Shown piece by piece: positions 31,131 to 36,945 of a DNA stretch of 38,454 nucleotides. The stretch is taken from IMG/VR virus record IMGVR_UViG_3300032236_001456, positions 1-38,454 of that record; one strand, given 5' to 3'. The position numbers were made by a program, and so were the translations under genes. Position 1 is the stretch's first letter. Each line of letters starts with the position of its first letter. The DNA is from a virus. A model generated the notes under the pieces. That model ran no database searches and was not told the DNA's origin. It worked only from the letters and a program-made list of their open reading frames with translations.

Positions 31131-31631
31131 TTATTTTGTAAAAATTTTATTTATTAAAGACACACATGTCTTTTTTATTGATTGTGATAAAGCTTGTTGA
31201 TTAATTTCGGTACTACCTTCGTCTGTAATCAAGGTAGATGTGGATATTTCAGAACTTGATTCTTCCGCAACACCATCTTTTATTTTCTTACCGTCTTTGT
31301 TGTATAAATAACCCTTTATGATTACCAATGTTTCCTCCACGTCACTATGAAACACAGAAACATTTCTCTTAGTTTTATTTACATCAAAAAATAGGATTTC
31401 AGCTTTAAATACCAAATCGGCATCAGATTGAGTTGACACAATGTCATAATTTTTATCTTGTAAAATTTCTAAAAAGATGTTCTTACACCCGAAACCAAGA
31501 TTACGGTTTCCAGCCATTTTACCCATTATTACTTTGTTCTCAACTCCACCTAAGAATACTTTTTGGGCATTAAGTGTACCCACGAATAGTATCAAAAGAA
31601 GGGAGAGAGATACCTTCCTGATTTTTGTCAT
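31131..31631 (-). CDS. Exported hypothetical protein
   Basis: 166 residues with a Sec signal peptide (MTKIRKVSLSLLLILFVGTL then NAQ). The mature domain has VIMGKMAGNRNLGFGCKNIF, later DADLVFKAEILFFDV and a Ser/Thr-rich end. Mild resemblance in arrangement to small CsgG/LpoB-like domains, but not enough to assign. First gene of the exported-protein block; no consensus promoter is obvious upstream. Confidence 0.55.
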   Translation of the reverse strand: MTKIRKVSLSLLLILFVGTLNAQKVFLGGVENKVIMGKMAGNRNLGFGCKNIFLEILQDKNYDIVSTQSDADLVFKAEILFFDVNKTKRNVSVFHSDVEETLVIIKGYLYNKDGKKIKDGVAEESSSEISTSTLITDEGSTEINQQALSQSIKKTCVSLINKIFTK

Positions 31632-31730
31632 ATTATTAAATATCTTAAAGAGTGGAGTATTTTCTATTTTGCGAAAAAAGGATGTTAAATAATTTTAATT
31701 TTTAAAAAAATTTATATATATTTAATCATT

Positions 31731-32213
31731 ATGAGTCAAATACACCCAACTGCCGTTATCGGTGAAAACGTTATAATTGAAGATGATGTATATATAGGAC
31801 CACTATGTGTTATAGGGTATCCTGCAGAATGGAAAGGAAATGAAGGAATTGATATGGGAGTACATATTAAAAAGGGCACAAGAATAACCGGTATGGTTAC
31901 AATAGACTCTGGTGTAAACAGAAAAACCACAATTGGTGAAAATTGTTATCTAATGAAACATTCACATGTTGGACATGACGCCATTTTAGGTGATAATGTG
32001 ACTTTGTCATGTGGGGTAAAAATTGGTGGACATTCAACAATAGGTGATGGAACTAATATTGGTTTAAATGCTGTGATTCATCAAAAATTAAATATTCCGG
32101 AAGGATGTATGATAGGGGCTTCCGCATTTGTTGGTAAAAAGAGTATTTTAAAACCAAATCACAAATATGCCGGTGTTCCTGTAAAAGAAATTGGTACAAA
32201 TGAGCGACGTTAG
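31731..32213 (+). CDS. Left-handed beta-helix (hexapeptide) acyltransferase
   Basis: 160 residues of hexapeptide repeats ([LIV]-G-x4): IHPTAVIGENVIIEDDVYIG, later HVGHDAILGDNVTLSCGVKI, IGDGTNIGLNAVI, ending AGVPVKEIG. This is the LpxA/WbbJ-type acyl- or acetyltransferase fold acting on nucleotide sugars. The H-V-G-H-D segment holds the likely catalytic histidine. It overlaps a glycosyltransferase gene by 14 bases, so both probably modify a sugar on the phage or host surface. Confidence 0.85.
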   Translation: MSQIHPTAVIGENVIIEDDVYIGPLCVIGYPAEWKGNEGIDMGVHIKKGTRITGMVTIDSGVNRKTTIGENCYLMKHSHVGHDAILGDNVTLSCGVKIGGHSTIGDGTNIGLNAVIHQKLNIPEGCMIGASAFVGKKSILKPNHKYAGVPVKEIGTNERR

Positions 32214-32847
32214 ATTAACACTTAGTATGCCATGTTTTGGTAGACCTGAAAGAACAAAAAGATCAATTGAATGTATCATAAATCAAGATACAAATGGTTG
32301 GGAAGCTTTTATTATGGGGGATTGTTGTCCTCATTTTCAAAAATTAATAGATTCTGGTTATTTGGAATCAATTAAACTTGAACAAGAAAAGAAAGGTAAT
32401 ATTATCCATTATTTTAATGCTGAAGTAAATGGTGGTGGTTGTGGATACAAACTTACAAATCATGCTATTAGGAACGCATCAGGTAAGTATTTTATATTTT
32501 ATGCAAATGATGATATACTTTTACCCAATCATTTTTCCAATTATTTAGAAATTGAAAAAGAACCTGATTTAGATTTTATGTATTTTAATACATGGGTAGA
32601 TCCGACTCGTTCAATAAGAAATTCGTTTTTACAATATTGTTTAATTGGACATAGTGAAATTATAGTTAAAACTGACTTAGCAAAAGAAATTACACCCCAT
32701 AATGATAGATATGGACATGATTGGGATTTCATAAAAGAAGTAATTGAAAAAGGAAAAGGGAAAAAATCAGAATCAAATTATCTGACATATTTGGTAATGT
32801 CTCAAACTTACCCTGATAGAATAGTTACGAACGATATAATAGATTAA
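32200..32847 (+). CDS. Family 2 glycosyltransferase
   Basis: I start at the ATG at 32200 (MSDVRLTLSMPCFGRPERT), which lies inside the upstream gene; a TTG at 32191 is less likely. The 215-residue protein is GT-A type: an N-terminal Rossmann segment SMPCFGRPERTKRSIECIIN, a nucleotide-sugar and metal motif YANDDIL (a DxD variant), and a C-terminal HDWDFIKEVI. It would transfer one sugar to an unknown acceptor. Confidence 0.85.
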   Translation: MSDVRLTLSMPCFGRPERTKRSIECIINQDTNGWEAFIMGDCCPHFQKLIDSGYLESIKLEQEKKGNIIHYFNAEVNGGGCGYKLTNHAIRNASGKYFIFYANDDILLPNHFSNYLEIEKEPDLDFMYFNTWVDPTRSIRNSFLQYCLIGHSEIIVKTDLAKEITPHNDRYGHDWDFIKEVIEKGKGKKSESNYLTYLVMSQTYPDRIVTNDIID

Positions 32848-33260
32848 TAAAGAACTTGTTTGTGTTTTTTTAAAATAAAATTACCAAGATTTACTCTTGT
32901 TTCAATTTGAGGTATTGAAAATTCAACAATTTCTCTTATATCTTCTATAATTGGATTATCTTCACCTTCTAATTTTGGATTTTCTTTAAAAAAGATATAG
33001 CGATTTTTATCAAAACGTTTTTTCATATCAGCAAATGATTCTTTAAACATAATCATGTCCATCATCATTTCTTCCATGTGTAAAAGATGTGGTGATAATT
33101 TTTTATAAAGAAATGATTCATCTACCTTTTGTAGATAAGCAAGTAAAGTATATTGTTTGTATTCAAAATCAATTGGTTCATCAATATACCAAGTAATTGG
33201 GATGATATCAATCATACTCTTTATTGATAAATATTCTTTTATTTTATTTGTTATTTTCAT
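32844..33260 (-). CDS. Hypothetical protein
   Basis: 138 residues on the opposite strand, overlapping the glycosyltransferase tail by 4 bases. It is helical and charged, with a Met-rich middle (HMEEMMMDMIMF) and YIDEPIDFEYKQYTLLAYLQ. No family recognised, no signal or membrane segment. It reads away from the PhyH gene across a short divergent gap. Confidence 0.55.
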   Translation of the reverse strand: MKITNKIKEYLSIKSMIDIIPITWYIDEPIDFEYKQYTLLAYLQKVDESFLYKKLSPHLLHMEEMMMDMIMFKESFADMKKRFDKNRYIFFKENPKLEGEDNPIIEDIREIVEFSIPQIETRVNLGNFILKKHKQVLY

Positions 33261-33298
33261 TTATATGTTGTATATTAGTAACAATAAAAAATATTAAA

Positions 33299-34081
33299 AT
33301 GGGAAATTTTAAACATCTTACAGATTTGGAAGTCCAACAAATGACATTTGATTGGAGATATAGAGGATTTACCACATTAGAACTTTTAACTGAAGAAGAA
33401 TGTGATGAAATAAACGATGAACTTGAACGTTTACGTATTGAAAGAAAAGGAACTAAAACCGATGACGGGAAAGAGTGGGGTGAATGGGATCCATTCGCAT
33501 ATCCACATAAACTTTCAGAAAAACTTTGTAAATTATACGTTCATCCAAAACTTATTGAAGCGTGTGAATTCTTAATGGAAGGTGATATCATCGGAATGCA
33601 AAGTTGGGCATATTTTAAACCACCAGGACAATTAGGTAGAGATCAACATCAAAATGCTTTCTATACAGGTTGTAAACATAATGAAATTATTAATACAGCA
33701 CTTGCGTTAGATAATCATGATGACGCAAATGGTGCGGTATGGAATTATGAAGGTTCACATAGATTACCTGTTCTACCGATTGAAATAGATGAAGAAAGAG
33801 CAAAAACAAACCCTGCTTTTTGGAGAAATGAAAGAGGTAAACCTTGTATTATGCCTGAAGGACATGACTTCAAAAAAATATCAGGTGTTCTTAAAAAAGG
33901 ACAATGTGTTTTATTACACTCACATTGTGTACACGGTTCAGAACCAAATAATTCAAATAGATTCCGTAGAAATTTCTTAGGCGGATTCTTAAAGAAAGGT
34001 GCATCATTTAATGAAGGTACACATATGAAACGTGAACCAATTGATGTTTATGGTTTAAGAAAAACACTTTGGGGAGAATAA
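33299..34081 (+). CDS. PhyH-like Fe(II)/2OG oxygenase
   Basis: I start at the ATG at 33299 (MGNFKHLTDLEVQQ), giving 260 residues; the in-frame extension to 33224 is hydrophobic non-homologous sequence overlapping the divergent gene. It follows the phytanoyl-CoA dioxygenase family: YRGFTTLELLTEEECDEINDEL, SWAYFKPPGQLG, LLHSHCVHGSEPNNSNRFRR. The metal-binding HxD position reads H-Q-N (DQHQNAFY), so the carboxylate ligand seems replaced by Asn; the second His and the 2OG-binding Arg are kept. Activity may be altered. Substrate unknown. Confidence 0.8.
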   Translation: MGNFKHLTDLEVQQMTFDWRYRGFTTLELLTEEECDEINDELERLRIERKGTKTDDGKEWGEWDPFAYPHKLSEKLCKLYVHPKLIEACEFLMEGDIIGMQSWAYFKPPGQLGRDQHQNAFYTGCKHNEIINTALALDNHDDANGAVWNYEGSHRLPVLPIEIDEERAKTNPAFWRNERGKPCIMPEGHDFKKISGVLKKGQCVLLHSHCVHGSEPNNSNRFRRNFLGGFLKKGASFNEGTHMKREPIDVYGLRKTLWGE

Positions 34082-34107
34082 AAAATTAAAAATATTTTAA
34101 ACTTTTC

Positions 34108-34138
34108 TTGTTTATTTAGATACTTATTATTATCTTTG
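34108..34138 (+). promoter_or_regulatory. Promoter for the tRNA region
   Basis: TTG 34108-34110 and TATCTTTG 34131-34138, spaced by 20 bases: an excellent Bacteroidetes-type promoter. It lies before a 30-codon ORF, a terminator and then the tRNA genes. Confidence 0.75.
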
Positions 34139-34169
34139 TAAAAAGAAAGAAAAAATTAAACAAAATTCA

Positions 34170-34262
34170 ATGAGACAAATAACATATACAACGTCGCCGA
34201 TGAACCAACAAAATTGGAATGATCGTTCTATGTCCCTAAGTCTCGGAGATACACATATTTAA
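34170..34262 (+). CDS. 30-residue leader peptide ORF
   Basis: Starts with ATG 32 bases after the promoter and reads MRQITYTTSPMNQQNWNDRS then MSLSLGDTHI and stop. It is followed 22 bases later by a terminator (34284-34313). Placement before the tRNAs suggests a leader or a separate small gene. It may be only the 5' end of a small RNA. Confidence 0.4.
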   Translation: MRQITYTTSPMNQQNWNDRSMSLSLGDTHI

Positions 34263-34283
34263 GCAACGATTGCTTGTATATAG

Positions 34284-34313
34284 AAACCCTGAGACTTAAA
34301 AATCTCGGGGTTT
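34284..34313 (+). terminator. Terminator or attenuator before the tRNA genes
   Basis: An 11-bp stem (34284-34294 with 34303-34313, one G-U pair) followed by a T-rich run to 34320. The first tRNA begins at 34326, so read-through must occur or another promoter is used. Confidence 0.85.
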
Positions 34314-34325
34314 TTTGTTTTATAT

Positions 34326-34401
34326 CTAGATGTAGAGGAGTCAGGCTTTTCTCGCTGCTTTTGGAAAGCAGAACACGTTGGTTCGAATCCAGCCATCTAG
34401 A
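34326..34401 (+). tRNA. tRNA-Pro(TGG)
   Basis: Full cloverleaf. Acceptor CTAGATG pairs with CATCTAG, anticodon loop TTTGGAA between CTGCT and AGCAG, T loop TTCGAAT. CCA is not encoded. Reads codon CCA. Confidence 0.9.
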
Positions 34402-34408
34402 CAACATA

Positions 34409-34479
34409 TCCGGTTTGGTGCAAAGGTAGCATATAAGTCTCCAAAACTTCAGATGTGGGTTCAATTCCTACAACCGGTG
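34409..34479 (+). tRNA. tRNA-Trp(CCA)
   Basis: Acceptor TCCGGTT with AACCGGT (first pair mismatched), anticodon loop CTCCAAA, T arm GTGGG TTCAATT CCTAC. The weak end pair is the only oddity. Confidence 0.8.
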
Positions 34480-34484
34480 CAAAG

Positions 34485-34555
34485 TGTCCTTTAGTATAGC
34501 GGTAGTACACGTGAATTTGGATCACGTAGCTGTGGTTCAAATCCATGAGGGACAA
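34485..34555 (+). tRNA. tRNA-Gln(TTG)
   Basis: Acceptor TGTCCTT with AGGGACA, anticodon loop ATTTGGA between CGTGA and TCACG, T loop TTCAAAT. Confidence 0.9.
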
Positions 34556-34561
34556 CAAAAA

Positions 34562-34630
34562 TGCGGGGAGGAGGGTTCCCGACCAGTCTCATAAGCTGTG
34601 TTTTTCCGGTTTCGACTACCGGCCCCGCAA
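34562..34630 (+). tRNA. tRNA with CAT anticodon (Met or Ile2), degenerate D arm
   Basis: Acceptor TGCGGGG with CCCCGCA, like bacterial initiator tRNA but with a paired 1-72. Loop CTCATAA. D arm is poorly formed and T stem has T-A at the usual G53-C61 position. Which CAT tRNA it is cannot be told. Confidence 0.7.
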
Positions 34631-34662
34631 CTAAAATATATAATATGAAAAAACAACATGAC

Positions 34663-34687
34663 ATGCATTAGGTAAACCTAATAGCAT
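34663..34687 (+). promoter_or_regulatory. Hairpin covering a start codon
   Basis: ATGC-ATTAGG pairs with CCTAAT-(A)-GCAT around a TAAA loop. The ATG at 34686-34688 is in the base of the stem, so translation of the 34686 ORF could be limited by the fold. Confidence 0.45.
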
Positions 34688-34880
34688 GAAAGCAAAGAGA
34701 AAAAATGGTAAAGTTGCCAAATCAACTACTCATAACAAAGAGTATAAAATTATCACAGCACCGGACAAATATGAAGGTGATTGGGATTATGGTTGGAATT
34801 TTCATCACGGAAATTTACCAAATCATAAATGGAGAGAATTTAGAACGTGGAAACACAGTAGAAAGTCTCAATGGAAGTAA
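34686..34880 (+). CDS. Small basic Trp-rich protein
   Basis: 64 residues lying between tRNA genes. The N-terminus is basic (MKAKRKNGKVAKSTTHNKEY); the rest is rich in Trp and His (DWDYGWNFHHGNLPNHKW, then REFRTWKHSRKSQWK). Not recognised. The charge suggests nucleic-acid binding. The start codon is inside a hairpin stem. Confidence 0.6.
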   Translation: MKAKRKNGKVAKSTTHNKEYKIITAPDKYEGDWDYGWNFHHGNLPNHKWREFRTWKHSRKSQWK

Positions 34881-34884
34881 ATAA

Positions 34885-34956
34885 GGTTTCTTGGTGTAAC
34901 GGATAGCACGAAACACTACGAATGTTTTAGTAAAGGTTCAAATCCTTTAGAAACCT
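34885..34956 (+). tRNA. tRNA-Arg(ACG)
   Basis: Acceptor GGTTTCT with AGAAACC, D stem GTGT/GCAC, anticodon loop CTACGAA between AAACA and TGTTT, T arm AAAGG TTCAAAT CCTTT. An ACG anticodon needs host A-to-I editing to read all CGN codons. Confidence 0.85.
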
Positions 34957-34958
34957 CT

Positions 34959-35010
34959 GTTCACTTTATACCCCTTGTTCACGGACAGTGTTCAAACCAA
35001 TAAAGTGAAC
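34959..35010. repeat. 11-bp inverted repeat left of HNH gene
   Basis: GTTCACTTTAT (34959-34969) and ATAAAGTGAAC (35000-35010). Further GTTCAC and TGAAC half-sites lie between it and the HNH ORF, and a related palindrome is found at 35530-35547. Confidence 0.75.
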
Positions 35011-35064
35011 GTTCATAACTTTTTTTAAATGAACAGATATTTATTATGAACAAATTATTATATT

Positions 35065-35508
35065 ATGATATGTACAAAGTGTAAAATAGATAAGTCAACT
35101 GAATCATTTAGAAAAAGAAAAGATACCACATCAGGATACCAATACTGGTGTAAAGATTGTGAAAGATTCGCCAACCAAAATCGTTACATCAAAAAGTCTA
35201 AACAACCAAAAAAAGAAATTGATAAAGATAAAATTAAATTAGAAGCATTAAAAAGAATGTTAAAATATAGATATAATTTATCTTATGAAGATTATATTGG
35301 TATGTATGAGAAACAAAACCAAAATTGCTCTGTTTGTGAAAAACATTTTCAACTTGGTGGATATAGAGGACTTTATGTTGATCATTGTCATACGACGGGT
35401 AAAGTTAGAGGATTACTTTGTTCATGTTGTAATAATGGAACATATATTTTTGAGAATGAAACATTAAGAAAACGAATGTTTTCTTATTTAGGTATTGATA
35501 ATCAATAA
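35065..35508 (+). CDS. HNH / endonuclease VII-like homing nuclease
   Basis: 147 residues. A zinc-finger-like N-terminus (CTKCKID and CKDCERF) is followed by LSYEDYIGMYEKQNQNCSVC, then YVDHCHTTGKVRGLLCSCCN, the recombination-endonuclease-VII (His-Me finger) signature with catalytic D-H-x-H and paired Cys for zinc. Such genes often act as homing endonucleases in phages. It sits alone between tRNA-Arg and a small basic ORF, flanked by GTTCAC/GTGAAC palindromes, which fits a mobile insertion into the tRNA region. Confidence 0.85.
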   Translation: MICTKCKIDKSTESFRKRKDTTSGYQYWCKDCERFANQNRYIKKSKQPKKEIDKDKIKLEALKRMLKYRYNLSYEDYIGMYEKQNQNCSVCEKHFQLGGYRGLYVDHCHTTGKVRGLLCSCCNNGTYIFENETLRKRMFSYLGIDNQ

Positions 35509-35529
35509 CCTTGCACATTTTTTATTTAA

Positions 35530-35564
35530 GTTCACGATTTCGTGAACAAACAAAAAAAGTGAAC
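35530..35564. repeat. Palindrome and half-site right of HNH gene
   Basis: GTTCACGA (35530-35537) pairs with TCGTGAAC (35540-35547); a further GTGAAC is at 35559-35564. It shares the GTTCAC core with the left repeat at 34959. Followed by A and T runs, so it could also be the HNH terminator. Confidence 0.7.
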
Positions 35565-35607
35565 AAAAAAAAGATCTAGAATATTTTTTTTAATAAAAAT
35601 ATTTGTA

Positions 35608-35615
35608 TATCTTTG
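35608..35615 (+). promoter_or_regulatory. Promoter -7 box before small basic ORF and tRNAs
   Basis: TATCTTTG, a perfect TAnnTTTG match, 21 bases before the ATG at 35637. No clear TTG at the -33 position, so it may be weak or activator dependent. Confidence 0.5.
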
Positions 35616-35636
35616 TAAAACAATAAACTTTTAACT

Positions 35637-35757
35637 ATGGCTAAAACGTCAAGAAGAGTTGCAAAAAAAAGCTAGTAAAGCTTTAAGAAGTAAAAGAACA
35701 AGTAAGACTACAAAAACCCTTGCTGGTTCAGCTTTAAGACAACGTAGAAGAAAGTAA
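35637..35757 (+). CDS. Small basic protein, frame broken at an A8 run
   Basis: From the ATG the frame stops after 12 codons (TAG at 35673). Skipping one A in the run 35663-35670 restores a frame ending at 35757. The joined product would be MAKTSRRVAKKASKALRSKR, then TSKTTKTLAGSALRQRRRK, 39 very basic residues. It resembles a widespread family of small Lys/Ser proteins ending in AGSAL-x-Q. Either slippage or frameshifting makes the protein, the gene is broken, or the run was misread. It ends 3 bases before a tRNA. Confidence 0.6.
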
Positions 35758-35760
35758 TAA

Positions 35761-35833
35761 GCCTGAGTAGCTCAGTTGGTAGAGCAGCAGTTTTGTAAAC
35801 TGCCTGTCGCTAGTTCGATTCTAGTCTTAGGCT
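35761..35833 (+). tRNA. tRNA-Thr(TGT)
   Basis: Acceptor GCCTGAG with CTTAGGC, D arm GCTC/GAGC, anticodon loop TTTGTAA between GCAGT and ACTGC, T loop TTCGATT. Confidence 0.95.
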
Positions 35834-35840
35834 CTTTGAG

Positions 35841-35907
35841 ACTAATCCAAACGAGGACTTTGTCAACCAGATCAGTGAATCGGAGGTGCAATTTAAGTTG
35901 GGTTAGT
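35841..35907 (+). ncRNA. Candidate structured RNA between tRNA-Thr and tRNA-Asn
   Basis: A 67-base element closed by an 8-bp stem (ACTAATCC with GGGTTAGT). Inside are small hairpins such as GAC-TTT-GTC, GAT...ATC and CAA...TTG. No T loop, so not a tRNA. Weaker than the 35994 element. Confidence 0.4.
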
Positions 35908-35916
35908 ATCAAACAC

Positions 35917-35988
35917 GCTTTCCTAGCTCAGAGGTAGAGCACATCACTGTTAATGATGGGGTCGGGATATCGTAATTCTCGGAGAGCG
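35917..35988 (+). tRNA. tRNA-Asn(GTT) with enlarged T loop
   Basis: Acceptor GCTTTCC with GGAGAGC, D arm GCTC/GAGC, anticodon loop CTGTTAA between CATCA and TGATG. The T arm CGGGA/TCTCG closes a 9-base loop (TATCGTAAT) rather than the usual 7. Confidence 0.8.
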
Positions 35989-35993
35989 CAACG

Positions 35994-36060
35994 TAATAAT
36001 CACTCCATAGAAATATGGTAAGCGTCCGGCAGTAACACCGGAATGGCAATGTGATTATTA
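35994..36060 (+). ncRNA. Candidate three-way-junction RNA in tRNA spacer
   Basis: 67 bases closed by a perfect 10-bp stem (35994-36003 with 36051-36060). Two hairpins inside: CCATA-GAAA-TATGG with a GNRA tetraloop (36005-36018) and TCCGG...CCGGA with an 8-base loop (36025-36042). No T arm or anticodon arm. The stability and GNRA loop point to a folded RNA rather than chance. Confidence 0.6.
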
Positions 36061-36082
36061 AGAGGTAAGGAAAAGACTAAAC

Positions 36083-36163
36083 GGCCTTGTGGTGGAACGG
36101 TAGACACGTTGGTCTTAGGAACCAATGTCGTAAGACGTGAGAGTTCGAATCTCTCTGAGGTCA
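36083..36163 (+). tRNA. tRNA-Leu(TAG)
   Basis: Class II. Acceptor GGCCTTG with TGAGGTC (three wobble pairs), anticodon loop CTTAGGA between TTGGT and ACCAA, long variable arm, T arm GAGAG TTCGAAT CTCTC. Confidence 0.9.
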
Positions 36164-36168
36164 CAAAA

Positions 36169-36250
36169 TGGGATGTAGTCTAGTGGCAATGACGGAGCAC
36201 TGTAAATGCTCTCTCCTTCGAGTTCGGCGGTTCGAGTCCGTCCATCCCAA
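36169..36250 (+). tRNA. tRNA-Tyr(GTA)
   Basis: Class II. Acceptor TGGGATG with CATCCCA, anticodon loop CTGTAAA between GAGCA and TGCTC, variable arm CTC...GAG, T arm GGCGG TTCGAGT CCGTC. Confidence 0.92.
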
Positions 36251-36255
36251 CAAAA

Positions 36256-36304
36256 GGACTTTAATGGTTTATGTACAAAACCGATGTAGGTTAGTCCCAC
36301 CTAC
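36256..36304 (+). ncRNA. Two hairpins between tRNA-Tyr and tRNA(CAT)
   Basis: GGTTT-ATGTACA-AAACC (36266-36282) and GTAGGT-TAGTCCC-ACCTAC (36286-36304), both with 7-base loops; GGACT/AGTCC offers an alternative pairing. It could be a decayed tRNA or a processing element. Confidence 0.4.
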
Positions 36305-36308
36305 AATT

Positions 36309-36383
36309 GGGAATGTAGCTCAGTTGGTTAGCAGCGGTGCTCTCATAAAGCAAAGGTCTTTGGTTCAAGTCCAAACTTTCCCA
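36309..36383 (+). tRNA. tRNA with CAT anticodon (Met or Ile2)
   Basis: Acceptor GGGAATG with CTTTCCC (one mismatch), anticodon loop CTCATAA between GTGCT and AGCAA, T arm TTTGG TTCAAGT CCAAA. Elongator Met versus Ile2 cannot be decided from sequence alone. Confidence 0.82.
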
Positions 36384-36386
36384 CAA

Positions 36387-36491
36387 AAAGATTATATGAA
36401 GGGGACGATACCAAACCCAAAGAAGTCTGACTAGATAGGCGTGGTTGTGAATGGTAAATTAGCAACTAACGGCAGAATGATTATAATCTTT
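36387..36491 (+). ncRNA. Candidate structured RNA, 10-bp closing stem
   Basis: 105 bases between tRNAs, closed by AAAGATTATA (36387-36396) and TATAATCTTT (36482-36491). Inside, GTTG...CAAC and AGT-CTG-ACT can pair. No tRNA features. Confidence 0.5.
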
Positions 36492-36494
36492 AAC

Positions 36495-36568
36495 GGAGCG
36501 GTAGTTCAGTTGGTTAGAATACTACACTGTCACTGTAGGGGTCGCGAGTTCGAGTCTCGTCCGTTCCG
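36495..36568 (+). tRNA. tRNA-Asp(GTC)
   Basis: Acceptor GGAGCGG with CCGTTCC (one G-T pair), anticodon loop CTGTCAC between CTACA and TGTAG, T arm GCGAG TTCGAGT CTCGT. Confidence 0.92.
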
Positions 36569-36581
36569 CTGATTTAGTTTG

Positions 36582-36681
36582 CCCGTGGTAACAGCTTAAT
36601 GGGGAAACCTTGTAAGCTTCTATGATCAAAATCCAATCAATGTCTCACTGTTGATTGGGCTAAATGTGAGGAAAAAACGGG
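36582..36681 (+). ncRNA. Candidate three-way-junction RNA before tRNA-Ser
   Basis: 100 bases closed by CCCGT/ACGGG. Two arms inside: AGCTTA...TAAGCT (36593-36618) and a perfect 8-bp hairpin CCAATCAA...TTGATTGG (36633-36658). Same general plan as the 35994 element. Confidence 0.55.
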
Positions 36682-36686
36682 AACAT

Positions 36687-36774
36687 GGAGAGATGGCAGA
36701 GTTGGTCGATTGCGTCAGACTTGAAATCTGAAGAACGGGTAACTGTTCCGTGGGTTCGAATCCTACTCTCTCCG
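36687..36774 (+). tRNA. tRNA-Ser(TGA)
   Basis: Class II. Acceptor GGAGAGA with TCTCTCC, anticodon loop CTTGAAA between TCAGA and TCTGA, variable arm AACGGGTAACTGTT, T arm GTGGG TTCGAAT CCTAC. Confidence 0.95.
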
Positions 36775-36811
36775 CACGGGTCTTAGCCCAGAGAGAAATC
36801 TAAAATACTAA

Positions 36812-36866
36812 GTGACTAATGGAAAGACATTATTTTTTCGCGAAATGACACCTCGGAAAGACGAGG
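36812..36866 (+). ncRNA. Hairpin pair with identical GAAAGA loops
   Basis: TAATG-GAAAGA-CATTA (36817-36832) and CCTCG-GAAAGA-CGAGG (36851-36866), with TTTCGCGAAA between. Identical hexaloops on different stems suggest a shared ligand or processing site. Spacer between tRNA-Ser and the next tRNA-like gene. Confidence 0.45.
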
Positions 36867-36871
36867 AACAT

Positions 36872-36940
36872 GGGACATAGCACGTAGTGCAGCTTGAGGT
36901 TCCTAGGCTCAAGAAGGTAAGGTCGAACCTTAGTGTCCCT
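36872..36940 (+). tRNA. Degenerate tRNA-like gene, possible Arg(CCT)
   Basis: Acceptor GGGACAT with GTGTCCC is good. The D arm is GCAC/GTGC with a 3-base loop, the T arm TAAGG/CCTTA has a 5-base loop (TCGAA), and the anticodon arm CTTGAG/CTCAAG encloses TTCCTAG. If read as a 7-base loop the anticodon is CCT. Arms are shortened as in some mitochondrial tRNAs, so function is uncertain. Confidence 0.5.
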
Positions 36941-36945
36941 CAAAT

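Noticed and set aside
36115-36300. 61-residue minus-strand ORF
   Set aside because: Lies over tRNA-Leu and tRNA-Tyr with no start context.
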